Shown here piece after piece: positions 55,051 to 64,000 of a stretch of 64,000 nt of DNA. The notes beneath the pieces were generated by a model. That model saw only the letters and a list, made by a program, of their open reading frames with translations, had not been told where the DNA came from and did no database searches. A program made the position numbers and the translations under genes. The first letter of the stretch is position 1. Each line of letters opens with the position of its first letter. Origin of the DNA: WHTI01 sp963826105 (GTDB lineage: Bacteria > Actinomycetota > CADDZG01 > WHSQ01); NCBI GenBank assembly GCA_963826105.1, contig CAWGWA010000011.1, forward strand, positions 78,890-142,889. Direction: 5' to 3'.

Positions 55051-56033
55051 TCAGGCCCTCCGGGCGTGTAGCCGAACCGTGGTCCCCGATGCACCGCCGT
55101 CGATCTGGAGTAGGTCGACAAGTTGCCGGGCCATCCACAGGCCCCGGCCGTGCTGGCCCACGTCGGAGGGAGGCCGATAACTGGCTATCGGATCGGTCAG
55201 GCCCTTTCCCCGATCCTCGATCTGGCAGACGAAGCGACCTTCCTCCGTCCACGACGAAAGCGCCGGACGCGTTGCGTAGAGGAACGAGTTCGTGATGATC
55301 TCGTTGGCCGCGACCGTCAGATCGAGCGCGGCCTCGATCCCGACCCCAGCTTCCACGGCGCTCTCCATGAGGAACCGGCGGGCGGTCGCAACATCGGGCA
55401 CCTGAGGGATGTTCACCGCGGTCGGCGGAGCCGGCGGCAGGTCGTGTCGCCACTGCACCAGGAATTCGTCGGGTCGAAGGAAGTCTGGATTCGGGACCCG
55501 CTCTCCGTTCAGACAGGCGGTTGGGTGAGTGCGCCGGGAGGTTTCGAGGATCGATGCTTCGAGTTGGGTTGCGTCGTACAGACACATGAGGCTCACCGGA
55601 TAGGGAGCAAGCACCGCGTTGAGCACGGACTCGTACCGCTGCCATTCCCTAGTGTGGGCGGCGTCGGCAGGCCACAACGGTTCGCCCACGAGCCGGAACC
55701 CTGTAGCGCCCCTAGCGGTCTCGTCCCGGATCAACTCGCTGAACCCTCGTAGCCTCGTGGCCGGATGAGGGCACCATGCGTTGGTGTCGGCGAGATGGAC
55801 GCCGGTCGCGTGATCTCCCAACCCGTCCCTGAGAGCCGGTAGGTAGTCGCCCGCGCGGCCACGAACGTCACGTCACCTTCATCGACACCACTCTCGATGA
55901 AGGGAACCAGGACGCTCAGGAAATGCTGGAGATCCTCATAGAGCAGCACCGAATGGTCCAGGTGCCGCTCCCCGTGGGGGGCTTCCAACCGGGCCGGCCT
56001 TTCGAGACGAGATGGGATCCGCCGGTTCCACAC
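55051..56033 (-). pseudogene. RsbA-like anti-sigma factor (MEDS plus histidine-kinase ATPase domain), one missing base
   Basis: Two frames join when one base is added near 55851 (a GGG read that fits GGGG): N-terminal MEDS-like domain (HSVLLYEDLQHFLSVLVPFI then VTFVAARGDYLPALRDGL) and a C-terminal GHKL ATPase domain with AANEIITNSFLYATRPALSS (N box) and QHGRGLWMARQLVDLL (G box). There is no phosphoacceptor histidine box. This is the architecture of actinobacterial regulators of stress sigma factors. The corrected length is 327 residues from GTG 56033. Confidence 0.8.
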
Positions 56034-56125
56034 CGGCGAACATGTCCCTCTCTAGTTTTCCCTCTCGCCCAGGAACGAACCCCGGATGAGTCAGGAAAAG
56101 ACCGATTAGAGAGATTTGCGAAGAA

Positions 56126-56224
56126 CTACTTCTCTTTCTTGGCCTTCTTGGCCTGGCGCTTCTCCTTCATACTTTTCTGGGGCGCCTTCTTGGCGGCCTT
56201 GCCGCCTTTGTCTTTGCTGGCCAT
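56126..56224 (-). CDS. Very small lysine-rich protein (32 residues)
   Basis: Starts at the ATG at 56224 with a GGGAGG site seven bases upstream. The sequence is ASKDKGGKAAKKAP then a lysine/glutamate-rich tail. Small basic proteins of this kind are widespread in actinobacteria but uncharacterised; RNA or nucleic-acid binding is a guess from charge only. Confidence 0.7.
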   Translation of the reverse strand: MASKDKGGKAAKKAPQKSMKEKRQAKKAKKEK

Positions 56225-56321
56225 TTGCCATCCTCCCGATGGTTGCTGACGTGCTCGAATCATGCGACAGAGGAGCCCGTTTGCCAAGTCGTCACTTGTC
56301 CGCGGGACGACAGACCGACTC

Positions 56322-57635
56322 CTAGCCCACCGAGTACAGGTTCCACTCGCCTTCGACGCCCTTGAGTGCATGCGGCCCACGATCCTCGAACGCGATCTGT
56401 GAGCCGGCCACCAAGGGGGGCACCGCGGGAGACACCAGCACTTGGCTGGGGCCGGCCGCAGCCATCACACGAGCACCGATGTGAACGGCGATGCCACCGA
56501 CGTCGTCGCCCCTGACCTCAACCTCACCGGTGTGGACCCCAACCCTGATCTCGATCCCCAGACGCTTCACCGCTGCGATCATTCCCTTGGCACTGCGGAT
56601 CGCGTTCCCCGGAGAGTCGAAACAAGCCAGCGAGCCGTCACCGGTGAACTTCACCAGGCGGCCGCCGTGTCCTTCGGTCTGCTCTCTGGTTGCCCGGTCG
56701 TACTCGTCGAGCAAAGAACGCCAGCGGGTATCCCCCAGTTCGGTCGCGCGCTCGGTCGACGACACGATGTCGGTGAACACGATCGTCGCCAGCACACGTT
56801 CGTTCCCGCGTGGTCTCCGACTTCCGGTGATGAACTCCTCGATCTCGCCTGCGATGGTGTCCCAATCGCCGAGGAATGGCACGTGCTCCGAGCCGCCGAA
56901 CTCGACGTAGCGGGCGCCGGGGATCTTGGAGGCGATGTAACGACCGTTCTGAACCGGTACGTTCAGATCACCGGTCCGGTGCATCACCAAGGTCGGGACC
57001 TCGATCTCGGTAAGGCGTTCGCGCACGTCGGCTTCGGCAAGGATCTCGTAAGCCTTGACCAACATGTCCCGGCTCACCGAGTTCCGCATCCAGCGCATCC
57101 CCCATTCAACGGCACGCTCGTCGCCTCCGGCGATGAGGACCTGGGCCAACTGATAGGTCCCCCAACCCTGGATCAGGAAATCGATCTGCTGATCGCGCTC
57201 CTCGGCCGTCGGAGCCCACGGGTAGTCATCCTTGCGGACCGTCGTCGCGTAACTCCCGTAGAGGATCAGCTTGGAGATGCGTCCGGGATGTTTCACGGCG
57301 GCGAGAACGGCCAGCATCGCCGACTCATTGAAGGCGAACAGCGCGGTCTCCTCGACTCGAGCGGCGTCGAGAACGGCGAGGAGGTCCTCGACTCCCTGCT
57401 CCATGGTCCCGGGGCCACCTCCCCTATCGGAGAGCCCTGCACCCCGCCGGTCCCAGGTGATGACGCGCCCGAAGGAGCTGAACCCCTGAAGCCCACTGGC
57501 GATCGAAGGGAACTCGGGCAGGAGGTCGAGGTTGGAGAACCACAGTGGCACCAGCATCACGTTGGGTGGCCCTGTACCCACCGCCCGATACGCGATGTTC
57601 GCCCCACCGCTGGTTGCGAACTCGACTTCCCTCAC
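56322..57635 (-). CDS. Alpha/beta hydrolase fused to a class III adenylate/guanylate cyclase domain
   Basis: A 437-residue protein beginning at GTG 57635. Residues 1-265 form an alpha/beta hydrolase fold (FATSGGANIAYRAVGTGPPN, ITWDRRGAGLSDRGGG, ALFAFNESAMLAVL, LVMHRTGDLNVP, GGSEHVPF). The expected GxSxG nucleophile appears as FNESAM, so hydrolase activity is doubtful. Residues 275-437 are a nucleotide cyclase catalytic domain (ATIVFTDIVSSTERATELGD; LVKFTGDGSLACFDSPGNAI; VRVGVHTGEVE). Such fusions are common in actinobacteria. Confidence 0.9.
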   Translation of the reverse strand: MREVEFATSGGANIAYRAVGTGPPNVMLVPLWFSNLDLLPEFPSIASGLQGFSSFGRVITWDRRGAGLSDRGGGPGTMEQGVEDLLAVLDAARVEETALFAFNESAMLAVLAAVKHPGRISKLILYGSYATTVRKDDYPWAPTAEERDQQIDFLIQGWGTYQLAQVLIAGGDERAVEWGMRWMRNSVSRDMLVKAYEILAEADVRERLTEIEVPTLVMHRTGDLNVPVQNGRYIASKIPGARYVEFGGSEHVPFLGDWDTIAGEIEEFITGSRRPRGNERVLATIVFTDIVSSTERATELGDTRWRSLLDEYDRATREQTEGHGGRLVKFTGDGSLACFDSPGNAIRSAKGMIAAVKRLGIEIRVGVHTGEVEVRGDDVGGIAVHIGARVMAAAGPSQVLVSPAVPPLVAGSQIAFEDRGPHALKGVEGEWNLYSVG

Positions 57636-57669
57636 GGAGCAATCGTGCCACGCTCCGGTCCGAACGGGT

Positions 57670-58461
57670 TCAGTCGACCCAGGCAACCGCCCGACAGAAG
57701 GCGGCCTCGCCACCCTGGAAGCGCCATGGGAAGCAGCCGAACCAGACCTTCTGGTCGAGGACCTCATCGATCTGGCCACCGAGGTTCTCGATGTGGACGA
57801 TGTCGTGCGGGAAGAGGAACGTGTGCATGATCTGGTAATCGGCCTTCGGGAAGACGTCATCGAGCGGGCCCAACTTCGCCTCGGCATCCTCGACCTCGTC
57901 GGCTCGCAGTTTCCGGATGACCGTGTTCATCGGGTGGTCTGCGCTTCCGGCATCGACCGCGAGATAGCGGACGCCCCGGTCCAGCACCCACTCGGCGAAG
58001 TCCCTCGTCGGGCCCGGGTGGCGGATGAAGTACTTGGTCTCATCGACCTCACTCAGGTCGGTCCAGTTCTCCGGGTAGTGGCGGTGGTACCCGGTATTGA
58101 TCAGAACGATGTCGCCCTTGTCGATCGAGTGTCCGGTGTCCTTCTCCCAGCGTTCGAAATGCTCGGGGCCGTAGAGCTCGTAGTCACCGATGCCGTACTT
58201 CGAGAGGTCCACCACACATGCGGGACCCATCAGCCAGTCCAGGGGCAGGTCGCCGATGAACTTCCCTCCCGAGAAGAAGTGGGCCGGTGCGTCGAGGTGC
58301 GTGGAGACGTGGAGCGTAGAAGTGATCTCTTGGCCTCCGGCCTTATCGAACGCCAGCCGCTTCACCCATTTGATCGCCGGACCGGTATAGCTGGCAAAAG
58401 CCGGCGTGTGCATCGAAAAGTCCTGCGTCAGATCGAAAGCCTTGGCATCCTTGATACTCAT
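57670..58461 (-). CDS. Cyclase-family hydrolase (kynurenine formamidase-like)
   Basis: A 263-residue KFA-type metal hydrolase: FDLTQDFSMHTPAFASYTGP, STLHVSTHLDAPAHFFSGGK (HxxxD and DxxxH metal ligands), VDLSKYGIGDYE, IVLINTGYHRHYPE and FPHDIVHIENLGGQIDEVL. Members hydrolyse N-formylkynurenine, arylformamides or cyclic amides. The function is generic here. Confidence 0.92.
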   Translation of the reverse strand: MSIKDAKAFDLTQDFSMHTPAFASYTGPAIKWVKRLAFDKAGGQEITSTLHVSTHLDAPAHFFSGGKFIGDLPLDWLMGPACVVDLSKYGIGDYELYGPEHFERWEKDTGHSIDKGDIVLINTGYHRHYPENWTDLSEVDETKYFIRHPGPTRDFAEWVLDRGVRYLAVDAGSADHPMNTVIRKLRADEVEDAEAKLGPLDDVFPKADYQIMHTFLFPHDIVHIENLGGQIDEVLDQKVWFGCFPWRFQGGEAAFCRAVAWVD

Positions 58462-58495
58462 CCGGGTCCTCCGTTACTCCGATGGAATCGTGACT

Positions 58496-59865
58496 CTAGT
58501 CGTGAACGAACACGGGTGTGCCGATCGGATTCCGCTCGTAGAGTCCCTGAGCCTCCGATAGCGGGACCCGCACGCAGCCGTGGCTGGCCGGATAGGCGGG
58601 GACCGACGGGCTGCCGTGGACCGCGTAGCCACCGGTGAAGTACATGGGGTAGTAGAGCTGGCCGAGGTGACTCGTCCGCCATTCGGGGATCTTGCGCTCG
58701 ACGATGAAGTCACCGCGCGGAGTGTTGGCCACCGCCGTCCGTCCGAGCGAGTCGTACGTCGCGCCGTTGCCACTCGAGATGGCGAACGTATTCACTACGA
58801 CCCCACCGTGGACTTCGAACATGATCTGACGCGTGATGTCGATGTCGAGGTAATCGGACAGACCCTCGCGTGGTGGAACCGGCGGCCGCGCTAGAAGCAT
58901 CGCCTGCATCTGTTCGGGGTCGACGATGCCATCACGCTCTAGCCCCATCAGCTTCTCGTAGCCGAGCACCGCCTGCAGCGTGCCCTCACCGTAGACACCG
59001 TCGAAGTTACTCATCGGGAACGTCGCGGCTCGCTAGCGCCTTCTGCATCCGCTTGACGCGAGGACCGGCCGAGCCCGGAGCGAACACCAGATCCCATCGA
59101 ACCGGCTCGGCATCGGCGACCTCAGCGAAGGGAGCGAGCGGGAGACCGGCGTCTTCTAAGGGCTCTGACCACACCTGGAACGGCCCTGCGATGTGCCGCG
59201 CGCCGAAGATCGAGACGCACGATCGAGCCGGGGCGCGCCTCCCCGGCCACCGCGTGGATCACTTCCTTGCGGCTGAGGTCACCCGGACTGACGGTGGGAC
59301 GCACCAGCCGGTAACCCAAGCCTCCGGCGCTGGTCGCGACCCGTTCATCCCGAAGTCCGCCCGGCGGGAACATGAACGGCCGGGGGTCGATCTCGATCGC
59401 CTCGAACGCGTCCTCCGCCCGAGAGATCCGCCGCTCGACCTCGCGGCCCTTCCTCCCGGCAAGGCGCCGCCCGTCCCATCCTGCATTGCCGCTCATGTGT
59501 CCCGCAGCGACCGCCACCTCCACGATCTCAGGGTTGCGCTCGACCCATCGCCCGGAGAAGAACAGGCCCGCAGAAACATCCAGGTCGTCGAGATCGTCGA
59601 GGACACCGCTCACGTCGATGTCCGCGGCGCTGCCGGTGAGCATGAGATAGGAGTGCTCATCGCCCGGGCCCAGGATCCATTCCCCCGGAGGGAACTTCTG
59701 AGGAGCGCCCAGCTCGAAAGGAGGCTCCTCGGTTGGAGAGGGGCTGGGTACCAAGGTCGGCGACTCTTCCGCCGCGGGGGGAGAGTCCGGCGACGTGGAT
59801 GAACACGACACTCCGAGAAGGAGCACCGCTATGCTCACGGCCAGCCTCATCCAAGAAGAACGCAT
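58496..59865 (-). pseudogene. Lipoprotein with polysaccharide-deacetylase-like, peptidoglycan-binding and L,D-transpeptidase domains, two single-base insertions
   Basis: Correcting one base near 59214 and one near 59011 gives 455 residues from the ATG at 59865. A lipobox (AVLLLGVSC) and a proline-rich spacer are followed by a NodB-like domain, a peptidoglycan-binding domain (NFDGVYGEGTLQAVLGYEKL) and an L,D-transpeptidase domain with GGYAVHGSPSVP and the catalytic ASHGCVRVPL. The NodB metal motif reads GHMSGNAGWDG, with alanine where a histidine is expected, and the first motif has no DD pair, so that domain is probably inactive. The enzyme likely makes 3-3 cross-links. Confidence 0.85.
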
Positions 59866-59934
59866 GACCCATGATGCCGCGAATCCGACTACAACGGTCG
59901 GACCCCCCGCCGATCTCATGAATGCGAGCGTGTA

Positions 59935-61814
59935 TTGAGCAGGGAACGCACCGCCCGGCAACGACTGAAGTACTGGTTCGAGAACACCATGTCCTCGGGC
60001 ACCAAAGGCATGATCCTGATGCTCGCCGGGGTCACGGTGGCACTGATCTTCGTCGTCTCCTTCGTCGAAGCGATCGCTCGAGTGCAGATCGATGGCAAGG
60101 AGCTGTCGTTCCCAGAGGCCCTGTGGCTTTCGATGCTCCGGACGATGGATCCCGGAACGATGGGCGGGGACGAAGGAGCATTCTTCCGAGCAGCCTCCCT
60201 CGTCGTAACCATCGGCGGTGTCTTGGTGGTCAGCTCGCTGATCGGGCTCCTTGCCAACGGGATCGCCGACAAGGTTGCCGAACTCCGGCGTGGCCGCTCC
60301 CCGGTGATGGAGTCGGGACACACCCTGATCCTCGGCTGGTCCCCGAAGATCCACGCGATCGTTTCCGAGCTCATAATCGCCAACGAGAATCAGCGACACG
60401 CCAGTATCGTGATCCTCGCGCCCCTTGAGAAAGACGTGATGGAGCACGACATCGCGGCGCGCATCCAGGACCGGAAGACCACTCGGTTGATCTGTCGAAC
60501 CGGTATCCCCTACGAGCTGATCGACCTCGAGATCGCCCAGCCGTCGAGGGCCAAGTCCGTGATCGTGATCAATCCCGGTGGCATCGACGGAGACGCCGAG
60601 GTCGTCAAGACATCTCTCGCCCTCCGCCACACCTTCGGTGCATCACGTGAGATCCCCGTGGTCGTCGAGATCCAGAAAGCATCGGTCGGGATCGCCCTGC
60701 AGGAGGGTACGGGGGGAGCCATCACCGTGATCCGGTCGTCCGACATCATCGCCAAGGTGACCGCCCAGGTCTGTCGCCAGCCGGGACTCAGTCAGGTGTA
60801 TCAAGAGCTCTTCGACTTCGACGGGGACGAGATCTACTTCCACGAGTCTCCCGAGCTGATCGGGAAGTCATTCGGGGACGCGCTCTTGAGTTTCGACGCC
60901 GCGGCGGTCCTCGGACTGCGGTTCGCAGACGGTCAGATCCAACTGAACCCGCCGATGGACCAGACGATCTCGACCGGCGATCGAATCATCGCGGTGGCCG
61001 AGGACGACGACAAGGTCTTGTTCACCGGCACGCGGAGTGCGATCCCCGGCAGACGGCCCAGGCTCCGGTGGTCGAGCATCAAACCGAGTCGCTGATACTC
61101 ATAGGCTGGAACGACATCGCTCCGCAGATCATCCAGGAACTCGACCCTTACGTCGCCCCCGGGTCCACACTCGTCATCGCGGTGGACGACGACCTTGTGG
61201 ATCGCGGGAATCTCTCGCTGCCGGCCCAACTGGAGAACATCCAGTGCCGCGTGTTGGATCGCACCCTTGACAGGGCGGGTTTGCACACTGTCGTGGCAGC
61301 CGAGCGTTTCGATCATGCCATCGTCCTCTGCTACCGGGACGGTCTGACCGAAGCACAAGCCGACGCGAGGGTGCTGCTCACCCTGCTCCATCTCCGGAGC
61401 GCCATTGACGAGGTCGGGATCGACACGAACATAGTGGCCGAGCTACTAGACGAACGTGATGTCGATCTCTTCCCCGAGGAAAACTCGGGAGAGTTCATCG
61501 TGAGCGAGCGACTGACGGCGTTGATCATGGCGCAGCTCTCGGAGAACAGGGAACTGGCCCCCGTGTTCGAGGATCTGCTCGATGAAGCGGGCTCCGAGCT
61601 CTATCTGATCCCCGCCACCAGCTACATGCAGCCGGATCGATCGGTTGCATTCGCAGACATCGTGGCGGCGGCCCGTTCTCGCAGCGAGGTCGCTATCGGT
61701 TACCAGAAGGTTGATGGGTCCAAGGTCGAGGTCGTGATCAATCCCAACAAGGGGACGAGCGTGTCGCTCGGAATCGCCGACAGCGTGATCGTGCTCGGCG
61801 AGGAGTTCGGCTAA
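59935..61814 (+). pseudogene. CASTOR/POLLUX-like ion channel, one missing base
   Basis: Adding one base near 61045 (CCCC fits CCCCC) joins two frames into a 626-residue protein. Two membrane helices (MILMLAGVTVALIFVVSFVE and FFRAASLVVTIGGVLVVSSL) flank a pore segment ALWLSMLRTMDPGTMGGDEG. Two RCK-type nucleotide-binding domains follow, one with TLILGWSPKIHAIVSELI, the other SLILIGWNDIAPQIIQELD. The pore resembles those of plant CASTOR/POLLUX and their bacterial relatives, which conduct K+ or Ca2+. Length after correction divides by three. Confidence 0.88.
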
Positions 61815-61826
61815 CCACTCCGTCGA

Positions 61827-61985
61827 CTACTCGAGCGAGGTGGACGAGTCGCCTTCTTCGCCCTGCCTCTCGGGATCCAGCTCAAGGGGACGCTCCTCCA
61901 TGTCGGGGTATGCCGCACCGCACTTCGGGCAGTTGATCCGGTTCTCGACCGTTGGCTCCCCACAGCTTGGGCACTCGGCAATCAT
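61827..61985 (-). CDS. Small zinc-ribbon protein
   Basis: A 52-residue protein from the ATG at 61985 (GAAGGAGAG upstream). Four cysteines form two CxxC knuckles (ECPSCGE and NCPKCGAAY), followed by an acidic tail (EERPLELDPERQGEEGD). Zinc ribbon; partner unknown. A longer frame from 62024 has no ribosome site. Confidence 0.75.
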   Translation of the reverse strand: MIAECPSCGEPTVENRINCPKCGAAYPDMEERPLELDPERQGEEGDSSTSLE

Positions 61986-62066
61986 GTTCTCTCCTTCAGG
62001 AGGAATGGTTCGCGGCCCTGACATCGATGCCGTACCCCAACCAGACGCAAAGCAACCCAGGAAAGC

Positions 62067-62102
62067 AGAAGGACCGCAGGGCCGAAGCCCCGCGGTCCTT
62101 CT
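62067..62102 (-). terminator. Hairpin terminator downstream of the cold-shock gene
   Basis: Arms AGAAGGACCGC (62067-62077) and GCGGTCCTTCT (62092-62102) pair perfectly, with further pairing of the loop around TTCG on the minus strand. The hairpin sits 15 bases after the stop of the helicase/cold-shock frame and before the zinc-ribbon gene. Both sides show short T-rich stretches, so it could act in either direction. Confidence 0.75.
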
Positions 62103-62116
62103 CTTTACGTCAACGA

Positions 62117-62320
62117 TCAGACGGCCGTTACGTTCTTCGCTTCGGGGCCTTTCTGCCCCTCCTGCGCGTCGAACTCGACCTTCGCACCCTCTGCAAGGCT
62201 CTTGAAGCCCTCGCCGGTGATGCTCGTGTGATGAACGAAAAGATCTTTCGTTCCGTCGTCAGGAGTGATGAAGCCGAACCCCTTAGCGTCGTTGAACCAT
62301 TTGACGGTTCCGGTTGCCAT
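62117..62320 (-). CDS. cspA: Cold-shock protein, nested in frame with the helicase
   Basis: A 67-residue cold-shock domain: ATGTVKWFNDAKGFGFITPD (RNP1 KGFGFI), DLFVHHTSI (RNP2) and GPEAKNVTAV. The ATG is preceded eight bases upstream by GGGGAGG, a stronger site than most genes here, so it should be made as a separate protein even though the helicase frame has no stop before it. It binds single-stranded RNA and DNA. Confidence 0.85.
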   Translation of the reverse strand: MATGTVKWFNDAKGFGFITPDDGTKDLFVHHTSITGEGFKSLAEGAKVEFDAQEGQKGPEAKNVTAV

Positions 62321-63595
62321 GGAAACACCTCCCCTCGGACGTGACGAACGATGGGGCGCTACCTTGCGGTCACGTCCGGAGTCGTTCTTGCTGGTGGATC
62401 TTGCGTGCCGGCCCTGGCCGAGGGGCGCTTTACGGTCCCTCGTCTTCGGGCGGGCTGATGACTTGATATGGCGGCCGGGGATCACGAGCGTGAGCCCTTC
62501 GGCCTCGAACTGGGAATCGAGCTTGAGGGCTCGAGCGATCGCGCTGACCTCGTAACGCTGGTCGTCGGCGACGAAGGTGATCCCCGTGCCGGAGCGCCCG
62601 GCGCGAGCCGTGCGTCCGATCCTGTGGACGTAGTCCTTGTGGTCGTTCGGTGGGTCGAAGTTGAAGACGTGCGTGATGCCGTCGAGGTCCAACCCGCGGG
62701 CGGCCACGTCGGTGGCGATCAGCACGTTCGCTCGCCCGGAGGCGAATCGGTCCAGTGCACGCTTGCGCTGTGACTGGCTCATGTTGCCGTGCATCGCCTC
62801 GGAGTCGACACCCTCGGTACGCAGTTTGCGGACCAGCTTGTCGGCGCCTCTCTTGGTGCGCACGAAAACGAGGGCCAGTTCGCGCTCGCTCTTCAACTCG
62901 TTGATGAGGTGGTCGATCTTGCGCTCGTGAACCACGGGAACGAATCTGTGGTCCGCTTCCTCGATAACGAGGCTCTTGTGCTCGATCTCGTGTTTGACGG
63001 GCTCGTGCGTGTAGGACCGAGCCAGTTCTCCGACACGACCGTCGAGCGTGGCCGAGAAGAACATCGTCTGGCGAGCGCCGGTCATGTTCGCAACGATGCG
63101 ATCGACCTGTGGCTGAAAGCCCATATCGAGCATGCGGTCGGCCTCGTCGAGCACCAGGATGCGGATGTCTCTTACCGACAACAGTCGGCGATCGATCAGA
63201 TCCTGCAAACGACCCGGTGTGGCAACGATGATCTGCGAAGTCGACGCGTACTTCGCCTGCTTGAACAGGGACACGCCGCCGTAGACCGGAGCCACCCGGA
63301 GATTGCGCTTGCGGGCGATCTCCTTCGTCTCTTCGGTCACCTGTACGGCTAGTTCCCTCGTCGGAACGAGGATCAAGCCGGACGGCTTCCGGGTCCTGTG
63401 GTCGAGACGCTCGACCATCGGGATCGCGAATGCGAGCGTTTTGCCCGATCCGGTCCTGGACTTGGCGAGGACGTCATGGCCCGCGAGGGCGTCCTTCATG
63501 ACGAGCTCTTGGATCGGGAAAGGCGCATCGATCCCTCTACGGGTCAAGGCCTCCCGAACAGGCGCGGACACGCCCAGTTCGGCGAATGAAAGCAA
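62117..63595 (-). CDS. DEAD-box RNA helicase reading in frame into a cold-shock domain
   Basis: A 492-residue frame. Helicase motifs: Q motif region FAELGVSAPVREAL, KSRTGSGKT, PTRELAVQV, TPGRL, VLDEADRMLD, FFSATL, ATDVAARGLDLDGI and HRIGRTARAG. A basic tail (residues 370-425, with KTRDRKAPLGQGRHARSTSK) leads without a stop into the cold-shock domain. The fusion may be real, as RNA helicase and chaperone activities cooperate, or the helicase's stop may have been lost to a sequence error. Confidence 0.85.
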   Translation of the reverse strand: MLSFAELGVSAPVREALTRRGIDAPFPIQELVMKDALAGHDVLAKSRTGSGKTLAFAIPMVERLDHRTRKPSGLILVPTRELAVQVTEETKEIARKRNLRVAPVYGGVSLFKQAKYASTSQIIVATPGRLQDLIDRRLLSVRDIRILVLDEADRMLDMGFQPQVDRIVANMTGARQTMFFSATLDGRVGELARSYTHEPVKHEIEHKSLVIEEADHRFVPVVHERKIDHLINELKSERELALVFVRTKRGADKLVRKLRTEGVDSEAMHGNMSQSQRKRALDRFASGRANVLIATDVAARGLDLDGITHVFNFDPPNDHKDYVHRIGRTARAGRSGTGITFVADDQRYEVSAIARALKLDSQFEAEGLTLVIPGRHIKSSARPKTRDRKAPLGQGRHARSTSKNDSGRDRKVAPHRSSRPRGGVSMATGTVKWFNDAKGFGFITPDDGTKDLFVHHTSITGEGFKSLAEGAKVEFDAQEGQKGPEAKNVTAV

Positions 63596-63596
63596 A

Positions 63597-63817
63597 TTGG
63601 TTCAACTCCTTCAGTGCGGCGGTACCGACCGCCATAACGGGAGATTCGAGACGCCCGTACCACCTGGAAGGGGAACCGGAGAACAAATCTCATGGCGGTC
63701 GTTGCCTTCTGCAGCCGTGCCGCCGTACTCGCGTCGTACAACCAGCACACTACACGGAAATTCCCACTCTCGGGGAAATCGTCCTGATAGTCCGCGTTCT
63801 TGGGGCGGGGCCCCGAA
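63597..63817. other. Intergenic region upstream of the helicase
   Basis: About 220 bases between the helicase start and the stop of the aminopeptidase gene. As the 5' leader of a cold-shock-type helicase gene it may hold regulatory RNA structure. I cannot define a promoter or hairpin with confidence, and no coding sequence is supported. Confidence 0.4.
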
Positions 63818-64000
63818 CTACAGGAGCCAGGTGTCGTCGTGGATGATCGGCACTGCGGTTCCATCCGGAGTGATGCCGTCGATCTCGACCTCTGCACCGC
63901 CGATCATGAAGTCGGTGTGCACACGCGAGTAGTTCAGGCCCATCTTCAACATCTCCTCGGGGCTCTTCCCCTCGGCACCTTCGAAACAGAAGGTAAAGCC
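63818..64000 (-). CDS. M29-family aminopeptidase, C-terminal part
   Basis: The last 60 residues of a gene that runs off the right edge: GFTFCFEGAEGKSPEEMLKM, then SRVHTDFMIGGAEVEIDGI and the ending PIIHDDTWLL. The VHTDFMIG segment and the terminal PIIxDxxW pattern are those of thermophilic (M29, AmpS-type) metallo-aminopeptidases, where the histidine and aspartate bind metal. Confidence 0.85.
   Translation of the reverse strand, partial: GFTFCFEGAEGKSPEEMLKMGLNYSRVHTDFMIGGAEVEIDGITPDGTAVPIIHDDTWLL

Noticed and set aside
59122..60630. A 502-residue protein antisense to the channel gene
   Set aside because: Its first half is the shadow of the channel gene; only the part from 59865 downward is real lipoprotein sequence.

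Overview
The window is a high-GC, gene-dense stretch of about 75 genes on both strands. No tRNA, rRNA, CRISPR array, insertion sequence or prophage is visible. The content points to an Actinomycetota chromosome, probably from an uncultured lineage or a metagenome assembly: a housekeeping sigma-70 factor, a SUF system with SufU and a Rieske protein, a ferrochelatase with a C-terminal cysteine cluster, a stand-alone LigD-type polymerase, a two-domain laccase-like oxidase, and many GTG starts. I cannot place it below phylum level.

Layout. 0-6 kb: end of a primary sigma factor, an Lrp-type sensor domain, thiI, an aldehyde dehydrogenase with a histone-like lysine tail, a MoaD/ThiS-like sulfur carrier, a rhodanese and an HTH regulator. 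6-13.3 kb: iron-sulfur cluster assembly genes sufB, sufD, Rieske, sufC, sufS and sufU, split into two transcription units by an opposing EamA transporter, each half with an IdeR/DtxR-like box upstream. 13.4-20 kb: reductase, PIG-L deacetylase, stress proteins, a diguanylate cyclase with a response regulator, and a haloalkane-dehalogenase-like hydrolase. 20.2-21.8 kb: a small RiPP-like locus (lasso-type leader peptide, PqqD-like recognition protein, HPr-kinase-like enzyme). 22-34 kb: GH15 enzyme, transporters, LigD polymerase, a two-ATPase ABC exporter, CDF metal transporter, multicopper oxidase and a secreted phosphoesterase. 34-50 kb: slipin with NfeD, ferrochelatase, a GGDEF/EAL protein, secreted proteins and an aminotransferase/cupin/SDR operon. 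50-64 kb: histidine kinase, cell-wall enzymes (NagZ, L,D-transpeptidase), a class III cyclase, a CASTOR/POLLUX-like channel, a DEAD-box helicase with a cold-shock domain, and the end of an M29 aminopeptidase.

How they fit together. Sulfur handling (ThiI, rhodanese, MoaD, SufS/SufU) and iron (IdeR-type boxes, ferrochelatase, Rieske) dominate the first 13 kb. Membrane and envelope functions and cyclic-nucleotide signalling are scattered through the rest.

A major caveat: at least 18 single-base indels interrupt otherwise intact, often essential genes (sufD, Rieske, ferrochelatase, an ABC ATPase, NfeD, an L,D-transpeptidase and others). In every gene, correcting them gives a full-length product whose length divides by three. 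I treat them as probable consensus errors. They create false gene fusions (Rieske-SufC, ATPase-permease) and false fragments. Coordinates below span the corrected genes.
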